Positions 7,190-12,189 of a DNA stretch of 12,189 bases are shown here, one piece after another. The position numbers and the translations under genes were made by a program. The stretch's first letter is position 1. Every line of letters begins with the position of its first letter. Source of the stretch: WHTB01 sp050699035 (lineage in GTDB: Bacteria; Actinomycetota; Actinomycetes; Propionibacteriales; Nocardioidaceae); assembly GCA_050699035.1 (NCBI GenBank), contig JBOHDE010000114.1, positions 1-12,189 on the forward strand. The letters are read 5' to 3'. Under the pieces are notes generated by a model that searched no databases, had not been told where the DNA came from, and saw only the letters and a list, made by a program, of their open reading frames with translations.

Positions 7190-7211
7190 GTGCGCGCGCC
7201 GAGGCGCGCAC
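7190..7211 (-). promoter_or_regulatory. Intercistronic hairpin between binding-protein and permease genes
   Basis: A perfect 8-bp stem, GTGCGCGC (7190-7197) with GCGCGCAC (7204-7211), and a 6-base loop. It sits in the 106-base gap after the solute-binding protein stop. Such hairpins after binding-protein genes often stabilise the upstream mRNA or cause partial termination, so that binding protein is made in excess over permease. That role is inferred from position. Confidence 0.55.
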
Positions 7212-7248
7212 AGCGGCGGCTCTCCTGCGACGGTGTCATTGCGACGGG

Positions 7249-8364
7249 TCAGTCGGAGATGACCTCCCCGTCGGCCAGCAGGTCGTCGTACTCCTTGCTC
7301 CAGCGGGCGTCCTCCTTGAGCAGCCGCTCGACGTCGACCGGGATGACCTCGAGCCCCTCGAGCGGGTCCTTGCCCTCGGTGATGGCCGGGGTGAGGCCCT
7401 CGTCGACGAGCACCTGCTGACCCTCTTCGAGCACCCAGTCCATGAACAGCATGGCGGTCGCCGGGTTGGTCGCGGTCTTCATCAGGCCGCCGCCGTTCGG
7501 GCGGGCGATGACCGGCTCCACCATCGGCAGGTAGTCCACCGGCGCACCGTTGGCCTTGGACTGCTCGACGATGTAGCTGTAGTTCGACGCGGTTACGCCG
7601 TACTCACCGGCCGACATCAGCTCGGCTTGGACGGTGTGGCCCTTGACCAGCTTCGCGCCGTCGACCATGTCGGCGAACAGCTTCTTCACCTCGTCCTCGC
7701 TCTTGCCGTTGTCAAGCCAGTAGTTGTAGAGCGTGAGGTACCAGTCGTAGTCGCCGAGCTCCATGGAGAGTTTGCCGTCGTACTTCGGGTCGGCCAGGTC
7801 CTCCCACGACTTCGGCGCCATCTCCTTGCTGATCTGCTCGGTGTTCCAGCTCGGCGCGAACAGGTTGAAGCGGGTCGCCGTCCAGCTGGGGAACTTCCCG
7901 GCCTCGGGGACGAGGTCGCGGCGCTCGCCCTCGTACTTGGCCATCAGCTTCTCGGTCTCGAGGGCGAACATCTCGGTCGCGTTCGTCTCGACCAGGTCGT
8001 TGCCGGCGAAGTCGGCGGACTGCTCCTGCAGGATGCGCTGCAGGACGGTCTCCGAGCCGGCGCGGTAGACACTGACGTCGATGTCGAACTCGTCGGTGAA
8101 CGCCTCGGTCACCACGGTGGCGACGTCGGCCGTCATCGAGGTGTAGAGGTTGAGGCCTTCCTCCTCGGCGGCGAGCTCGATCAGGTGGTCACGCCGCTCC
8201 TGGCCGGACAGCTTGGCCACCTCGGCGTACACCTTCTCGGCGTCGGTCGGCCCCTTGTCCTTCTTCTCGCTGGCCGGTGTCGCCGTGGGGGAGCCGCCGC
8301 AGGCCGCGAGGGCGAGCGTGAGTCCGCCGACGAGGACACTCGTGACGACAGAACGGTTGCGCAT
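7249..8364 (-). CDS. ABC importer solute-binding lipoprotein, copy 1
   Basis: A 371-residue extracytoplasmic lipoprotein that captures the substrate for the adjacent permease. The N-terminus MRNRSVVTSVLVGGLTLALAAC has a charged start, a hydrophobic core and a lipobox with lipidated Cys22, then a flexible Ser/Thr/Pro/Lys linker. The body has the type II binding-protein pattern of the ferric-iron/AEP/sugar-phosphate group: GLNLYTSMTADVA for the first strand, WNTEQI, and ATAMLFMDWVL near the end. At the place where FbpA carries its Tyr-Tyr iron ligands this protein reads NYSY, so ferric binding is doubtful. I chose ATG 8364 because AAGAAGGG lies 7 bases upstream and it matches the start of its paralogue; ATG 8397, overlapping the previous stop as ATGA, is the alternative. 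It is about half identical to the gene upstream, by eye. Confidence 0.92.
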   Translation of the reverse strand: MRNRSVVTSVLVGGLTLALAACGGSPTATPASEKKDKGPTDAEKVYAEVAKLSGQERRDHLIELAAEEEGLNLYTSMTADVATVVTEAFTDEFDIDVSVYRAGSETVLQRILQEQSADFAGNDLVETNATEMFALETEKLMAKYEGERRDLVPEAGKFPSWTATRFNLFAPSWNTEQISKEMAPKSWEDLADPKYDGKLSMELGDYDWYLTLYNYWLDNGKSEDEVKKLFADMVDGAKLVKGHTVQAELMSAGEYGVTASNYSYIVEQSKANGAPVDYLPMVEPVIARPNGGGLMKTATNPATAMLFMDWVLEEGQQVLVDEGLTPAITEGKDPLEGLEVIPVDVERLLKEDARWSKEYDDLLADGEVISD

Positions 8365-8371
8365 GCCGGAG

Positions 8372-8379
8372 CCCTTCTT
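8372..8379 (-). promoter_or_regulatory. Ribosome binding site deciding the start of binding protein copy 1
   Basis: On the minus strand AAGAAGGG precedes ATG 8364 by 7 bases. The alternative ATG 8397 has only a weak AGGCG upstream, although its ATGA overlap would allow coupled translation. Confidence 0.5.
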
Positions 8380-8393
8380 GTGCCGTTGCTTGG

Positions 8394-9509
8394 TCATGAG
8401 ATCGCCTGGCCGTTCCGGACGACCTTCTCGTACAGCTCGTTCCAGGTGGTCGGGTCTTCGAGCAGCTTCTCCTCGGGTACGGGAACGACCTCCAGGCCCT
8501 CCAACGGGTCCGTGCCGCCGGCGATGGAACCGACCCGGAACGCGTCGGCGAAGACTTTCTGCCCGCCGCTCAGCTCGTAGTCGACGAACAGCATCGCGGC
8601 CGCGGGGTGGGCGGCGGTCTTGAGCATTCCGATGCCGTTGGGGCGGATGACGATCGGCTGCACCGGGTCGCCGTTGGCGGGCTTCCACGAGACGGGGGCG
8701 CCCTCCTCGGCCGCCTTGTCGATGGTGTGGCTGTACGAGGACACCGTGACCGCGAACTGACCGGCCGACAACAGCTCGCCCTGCACGGTGTGACCCTTGG
8801 CGATCTTCGAGTTGGCGGCGATGCGGGTCATCAGGTCCTCGGCCTCGGCCTCGCTCTTGCCGTTGGCGACGTAGTAGTCGTACATCGCGGTGAACCAGTC
8901 GACGTCGCCGACCTCCATGGAGACCTTGCCCTTCCACTTCGGGTCGGCCAGCTCTTCGACGGACTTCGGCTCCTCGCCCGTGGGTACGAGATCGGTGTTC
9001 CAGCCGACCACGAAGGAGTTGAACCGGGAGGCGGTCCAGCCGTCGGCCTTGCCTTCCTCACGTACCTTGTCGCGCAGCTCGCCCTCGTACGGGTAGAGCA
9101 GCCCCTCTTGGTTGGCGACCCCGAGCTCGAGGGCGTTGGTCTCGAAGATATCGGCGCCGTAGTACTCGGCCTTGGTCTCCTGCAGCAGTCGCTGCAGCAC
9201 GGACTCGGAGTTGGCGCGGTAGACGTTGACCTCGATGTCGTACAGCTCGGTGAACCCCTCGACCAGGTCGTCCATGTCGGTGTTGCTCGTGTAGACGTCG
9301 AGCTGGCCCTCCTTCTCGGCCAGCTTGACCAGCTCGTCCTGCCGCTCTTGGCCGCTCATCGCGTTGTACTTCTCGTAGACCTTCTCGGCCTTCGTAGCCT
9401 TCTCGTCGCCCCCCCCGGACGCCGGTGTGGCCGTCGGCGAGCCGCCACACGCGGCCAGCAGGCTCGTCGCGGCCAGCGCCGCGGTTGTGGCCATTAACGA
9501 ATGTCGCAT
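8394..9509 (-). CDS. ABC importer solute-binding lipoprotein, copy 2
   Basis: A 371-residue lipoprotein, exactly the same length as its downstream paralogue. The start ATG 9509 follows GGAGAGG (9513-9519) closely. The signal MRHSLMATTAALAATSLLAAC gives lipidated Cys21. The 13 residues AACGGSPTATPAS around and after the lipobox are identical in both copies. Family blocks include EGQLDVYTSNTD, YRANSESVLQRLLQE, ETNALEL, WNTDLV, GKVSMEVGDVDW, KGHTVQGELLSAGQFAV and the closing PLEGLEVVPVP. The FbpA Tyr-Tyr position reads SYSH, keeping only one Tyr. With its twin it probably delivers related substrates to the single permease; one copy might instead have a sensing role. It lies 107 bases after the dehydrogenase stop, a gap containing short GC-rich inverted repeats (GGGCC/GGCCC, 9530-9545). 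The family is certain; the substrate is unknown. Confidence 0.93.
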   Translation of the reverse strand: MRHSLMATTAALAATSLLAACGGSPTATPASGGGDEKATKAEKVYEKYNAMSGQERQDELVKLAEKEGQLDVYTSNTDMDDLVEGFTELYDIEVNVYRANSESVLQRLLQETKAEYYGADIFETNALELGVANQEGLLYPYEGELRDKVREEGKADGWTASRFNSFVVGWNTDLVPTGEEPKSVEELADPKWKGKVSMEVGDVDWFTAMYDYYVANGKSEAEAEDLMTRIAANSKIAKGHTVQGELLSAGQFAVTVSSYSHTIDKAAEEGAPVSWKPANGDPVQPIVIRPNGIGMLKTAAHPAAAMLFVDYELSGGQKVFADAFRVGSIAGGTDPLEGLEVVPVPEEKLLEDPTTWNELYEKVVRNGQAIS

Positions 9510-9616
9510 TGACCTCTCCAGTGAGGCGGGGGCCCTGAGAGGCCCGATGGACTGAGTCGGATGAGTCCCCCGTTGGGCACGCGCCAGGTCCGGCCGCACC
9601 CTGCTGCTTGGAGCGT

Positions 9617-10498
9617 CTACGGCATGCGGGCTCCGTTCATCTGGGGGTCCTCGCCGTCGAGCAGCAGGGCGAGCTGTCCCACCGAGATGTGTCGCATCGC
9701 CGCGAGGCTGTGCTCGGCTCCAGGTAACGGCCAGTCGACCGCCTGCGCCATCGTGAAGGCGTTCTCGATGTCCTTGACGTACCAGGTGAGGCGCATGTCT
9801 TCGAGCTCGCGCATGGTGCGGCTGTCGGTCGGGCCCTGCGTCAAGGCCGCCCGCAGAGTCGGAGCGCTCACGCCATAGCGGCGGGCCAGCTCGAACGACT
9901 CGGTGATCGCGACGATCTGGGCCCAGTGGATGAGGTTGTTCGCGGTCTTGGCGACCTGGCCGGAGCCGAGTCGGCCGAGGTGGTGCACGCCGCTCGTCCA
10001 CGGCTCGAGGACCGGGCGTACGGCGTCCAACGCGGCGGCGTCGCCACCGACCAGCAGGTTGATCTCGCCGGCCTCTGCACCGCGCACGCCACCGGTCAGG
10101 GCGGCGTCCAGCACCGCCACTCCGGCCGGCGCGGCGGCGGCGATCTCCTCGCACGTACGTGGTCGCACCGAGCTGCAGATCAGCACGGTCGACCCGGCGC
10201 TAGTCGCCGCCAACAGGCCGCCGCTGCGCAGACACGCCTCCTGCACGTCGGCGTCGGTCGGCAGGATGACCAGCAGTACGGGACACGCCTCGGCGAGTGC
10301 GCCCGGTCCGTCGGCCTGTTCGGCGCCAGCCTTCACGGCGCCGGCCACCGCACTCGGGTCGACGTCGACGACGCTGACCTCGACGCCGGCCTCGAGCAGG
10401 AACCGAGCGATCGGACCCCCCATCGCGCCCAGGCCAAGGACGCCGACTCGGGGGCGGGTCGACGGTTGGTCAGGGACGGCGTGGGCGGCGTTCGGCAC
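9617..10498 (-). CDS. NAD-dependent beta-hydroxyacid dehydrogenase family protein
   Basis: A 293-residue cytoplasmic enzyme of the 3-hydroxyisobutyrate/tartronate-semialdehyde reductase family, interconverting a beta-hydroxyacid and its oxo form. Visible: an N-terminal Rossmann motif GLGAMG (22-27); Asp45 at the end of the second strand, which favours NAD over NADP; the substrate loop DAALTGGVRGAEAGEINLLVGG (131-152), where most members have a Ser in SGGV; and the catalytic Lys184 in GSGQVAKTANNLI. The C-terminal helical domain is complete. The GTG start at 10498 is chosen because GGAGGT lies just upstream; an in-frame extension to 10600 crosses the divergent control region and has no family sequence. 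As first gene of the ABC operon it probably acts on the imported compound or an early product. The precise substrate cannot be told. Confidence 0.92.
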   Translation of the reverse strand: MPNAAHAVPDQPSTRPRVGVLGLGAMGGPIARFLLEAGVEVSVVDVDPSAVAGAVKAGAEQADGPGALAEACPVLLVILPTDADVQEACLRSGGLLAATSAGSTVLICSSVRPRTCEEIAAAAPAGVAVLDAALTGGVRGAEAGEINLLVGGDAAALDAVRPVLEPWTSGVHHLGRLGSGQVAKTANNLIHWAQIVAITESFELARRYGVSAPTLRAALTQGPTDSRTMRELEDMRLTWYVKDIENAFTMAQAVDWPLPGAEHSLAAMRHISVGQLALLLDGEDPQMNGARMP

Positions 10499-10611
10499 AG
10501 GACCTCCGTCGTCGGGTGTATGACGGGTGTCACACTGACGTGACGGCAATGGTAGTTTGGCCTGACCATTAGACACAAGGGGGTGACGCCCTGTCTTCAC
10601 CTCTGCGGTCT
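10499..10611. promoter_or_regulatory. Divergent control region with inverted repeats
   Basis: A 113-bp gap between the divergent dehydrogenase operon and the second MFS gene must hold promoters for both. It contains AATGGT (10548-10553) and ACCATT (10565-10570), a perfect inverted repeat with an 11-base spacer; GTCAC-N6-GTGAC (10529-10544); the 9-base palindrome GTGTCACAC (10527-10535); and three copies of TGACG (10521, 10536, 10541). These are plausible regulator sites. No hexamer pair is good enough to call a promoter. No regulator gene is in the window apart from the Xre protein. Confidence 0.5.
10502..10507 (-). promoter_or_regulatory. Ribosome binding site that fixes the GTG start of the dehydrogenase
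   Basis: On the minus strand GGAGGT lies 3 bases before GTG 10498. It supports this GTG over the upstream in-frame start at 10600, which would place the control region inside the gene. Confidence 0.7.
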
Positions 10612-11901
10612 TTGCGTACCCGGGTGAACATGTCGCTGAGCGGCTCGCTGACGCGGATGTTCCGGTCCTTCAAGGAGCCCAACTACCGCCGGTTCGTCTC
10701 TGGACACGCGGTCAGCATCGCGGGGACGTGGATGCAGCGCGTCGCGCAGGACTGGCTGGTCCTCGAGCTCACCGACAGCGCCATCGCCGTCGGCATCGCG
10801 ACCTCCCTGCAGTTCCTGCCGATGCTGCTGCTCGGGGTCTGGGGCGGTGTCATCGCCGACCGCTTCGACCGCCGCCGGCTGTTGCTGAAGACGCAGGCCG
10901 TCAGCGCCGTGCTGGCGGCCGCGCTGGCTGTTTGCACGCTGGCCGGGGTGGCGACGATCGAGCTGGTGTACGGCTTCGCGCTCGGGCTGGGGCTCGTCAC
11001 CGTCGTCGACGTACCGACGCGGCAGGTCTTCATCTCCGACCTGGTGCAGGAGGACGACTTCGTCAACGCCCAGTCGCTGAACTCGACCGTGCACAACCTC
11101 GGCCGGCTGGTCGGCCCGGCCGTGGCCGGCCTGCTGATCGCGTCGTTCGGGGTGGGGGTGGCGTTCAGCATCAACGCGCTCTCGTTCGTCGCGGTGCTGC
11201 TGGCGCTGTGGCGGATCGATCCCAGCAAGCTGCATTACACCCAGCAGTCGACGCGCGGTAAGGGCCAGGCCCGGGACGGTCTGCGTTATGTGTGGGGTAA
11301 TCCCGAGATCCGCGCCTGCCTCGCCCTGGTCGCGGTCGTGGCGCTGCTCGGCCAGAACTTCCGGGTGGTGCTGCCGCTGCTGGCGCGGGACACCTTCGAC
11401 GGCGGTGCGGAGGTGTACGGCTGGCTCACCTCGGCGCTCGGTCTAGGCGCCGTCGTCGGGGCGCTCGCCAGTGCGACCCGGGTGCGCGCAACGCCCCGCT
11501 CGCTGCTGGTATGGACGCTGGCCTTCGGGCTGGTGAACCTGCTCTCGGCGATCACGCCCACCCTGCTGGTGGCGCTGCTGGCGATGGTGGCGCTCGGCAT
11601 CGCCAACATCACCGTGAACACCCTGGGCCGCACCGTCTTGCTGCTGCACGCCGACCCGGCGATGCGCGGTCGGGTGATCGCCCTGCACGGGATGGTGTTC
11701 TTGGGGAGTACGCCGTTCGGCGGGCCGCTGCTCGGCTGGGTGTGTGAGGTGTGGGGTCCACGGGCCGGCTTCGTGGTCGCCGGGGTGTCGGCGCTGCTGA
11801 TCGCCCTGGCGATGTTGCCGAAGGTGCGCGCGCTGGAGGCGGGTCGCCGCGACACGCTGATGCGGACGCCGCCGCCACCCGGTGCCGCCGACCTGACCTG
11901 A
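10612..11901 (+). CDS. MFS transporter, MFS_3-type
   Basis: A 423-429 residue inner-membrane protein with about 12 hydrophobic segments. The start is uncertain: TTG at 10612 has no ribosome site, whereas ATG at 10630 follows GGGTGAAC and gives MSLSGSLTRMFRSFKEPNYR, a normal family opening. The N-terminus then shows GTWMQRVAQDWLVLELT, characteristic of MFS_3 members, and the loop 2-3 motif GGVIADRFDRRR (about 72-83 from ATG 10630). A C-terminal cytoplasmic tail is basic, then Pro-rich. It is transcribed divergently from the ABC operon and converges on an aldolase-family gene 12 bases away. Related proteins are assumed exporters (EntS, multidrug). It is only distantly similar to the other MFS protein in the window, so it does not look like a recent duplicate. 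Confidence 0.88.
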   Translation: MRTRVNMSLSGSLTRMFRSFKEPNYRRFVSGHAVSIAGTWMQRVAQDWLVLELTDSAIAVGIATSLQFLPMLLLGVWGGVIADRFDRRRLLLKTQAVSAVLAAALAVCTLAGVATIELVYGFALGLGLVTVVDVPTRQVFISDLVQEDDFVNAQSLNSTVHNLGRLVGPAVAGLLIASFGVGVAFSINALSFVAVLLALWRIDPSKLHYTQQSTRGKGQARDGLRYVWGNPEIRACLALVAVVALLGQNFRVVLPLLARDTFDGGAEVYGWLTSALGLGAVVGALASATRVRATPRSLLVWTLAFGLVNLLSAITPTLLVALLAMVALGIANITVNTLGRTVLLLHADPAMRGRVIALHGMVFLGSTPFGGPLLGWVCEVWGPRAGFVVAGVSALLIALAMLPKVRALEAGRRDTLMRTPPPPGAADLT

Positions 11902-11902
11902 A

Positions 11903-11918
11903 CCTGAGCCGGCTCAGG
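11903..11918. terminator. Perfect 16-bp palindrome between convergent genes
   Basis: CCTGAGCCGGCTCAGG is a perfect palindrome that can fold as a 6-bp stem with a CCGG loop in transcripts from either strand. It starts 1 base after the MFS stop and covers the aldolase stop codon (11914-11916). Its place between convergent genes suggests a compact bidirectional terminator, although the stem is short and lacks a U-tract. Confidence 0.5.
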
Positions 11919-12189
11919 CGTCGTCTGACAGCTGCAGACCCGCGTGCCGCAGCCGGGCCAGCTGGTGCCGCCAGACGAACAGGTCGTTGAAGCCGCTGCC
12001 GAGGTCGGGCAGCTCGGCGAGATCCTCGGCCGGCAGGTCGGGCGCCCGTCCGCCGGCGGCCTGCAGTGCCACGGAGACCCGGGCGAGAGCATCCAGGTTG
12101 AGCGCTCGTACCACTGCCTGCTCCACCGCGTGCTCACCCGCGCCGACGGTCGTCACGCCATGGCCACGCAGCACCAGGACCGGTGCCGC
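11914..12189 (-). CDS. Class II aldolase/adducin family protein, C-terminal part
   Basis: The gene runs off the right edge; 91 C-terminal residues are visible and the frame is open to the last base. The segment PVLVLRGHGVTTVGAGEHAVEQAVV is the hallmark of the class II aldolase/adducin fold. The His in RGHG corresponds to the third zinc-binding His of FucA/AraD-type enzymes, and the G-x-E-A-x region follows as expected. After it come helical residues LNLDALARVSVALQAAGG and a tail ending in FNDLFVWRHQLARLRHAGLQ. Members perform retro-aldol cleavage, epimerisation or decarboxylation of hydroxylated acids or sugar phosphates. It is convergent with the MFS gene and likely co-transcribed with genes beyond the window. 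The substrate is unknown. Confidence 0.85.
   Translation of the reverse strand, partial: AAPVLVLRGHGVTTVGAGEHAVEQAVVRALNLDALARVSVALQAAGGRAPDLPAEDLAELPDLGSGFNDLFVWRHQLARLRHAGLQLSDDA

Noticed and set aside
5079..7262. Long open frame of 727 codons on the plus strand opposite the ABC permease and ATPase genes
   Set aside because: The translation is low-complexity, dominated by Arg, Gln, Asp and Gly with no domain. It is a by-product of GC-rich third positions in the real minus-strand genes.
7249..9509. Calling the binding proteins ferric-iron binding (FbpA)
   Set aside because: The characteristic Tyr-Tyr ligand pair is not present in either copy. The superfamily also binds phosphonates, thiamine and sugar phosphates, so a general call is safer.

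Overview
The window comes from a very GC-rich genome. Its codons strongly favour G or C at the third position, GTG starts occur, and the protein families and lipoprotein style fit an actinobacterium. I cannot name the genus. The layout looks like an uptake and catabolism locus interrupted by a short scar of mobile DNA.

Region 1 (1-1911, plus strand): the 3' part of an aldehyde dehydrogenase gene, open at the left edge, overlaps by four bases a gene for an isochorismatase-fold protein. In that protein the usual nucleophilic cysteine position is glycine, as in true isochorismatases (EntB/PhzD) rather than cysteine amidohydrolases.

Region 2 (1912-2928): a mobile-DNA scar. It holds a C-terminal remnant of a tyrosine integrase whose catalytic Tyr is replaced, a frameshifted remnant of a RelE/HigB-like toxin, and an intact Xre-type antitoxin gene. 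The antitoxin gene has a good sigma70-type promoter with a palindrome inside its spacer. Two tandem hairpins between the antitoxin gene and the convergent MFS gene look like a bidirectional terminator.

Region 3 (2929-10498, minus strand): an apparent six-gene operon, in transcription order: beta-hydroxyacid dehydrogenase, two paralogous lipoprotein solute-binding proteins, a fused two-domain ABC permease, an ABC ATPase with a TOBE-type tail, and an MFS_3-type transporter. The ABC parts resemble the ferric-iron/thiamine/2-aminoethylphosphonate/sugar-phosphate group of importers. The substrate cannot be read from sequence alone.

Region 4 (10499-12189): a 113-bp divergent control region with inverted repeats, then a second MFS_3-type transporter on the plus strand. 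This meets, tail to tail at a perfect 16-bp palindrome, the 3' end of a class II aldolase/adducin-family gene that runs off the right edge.

Taken together, the dehydrogenase, aldolase, aldehyde dehydrogenase and ABC importer suggest uptake and oxidation of a small hydroxylated acid or aldehyde precursor. A second reading, siderophore-like (isochorismatase active site, iron-type ABC importer, two EntS-family exporters), is possible but lacks any biosynthetic gene in view. No RNA gene, CRISPR array or complete insertion sequence was found.
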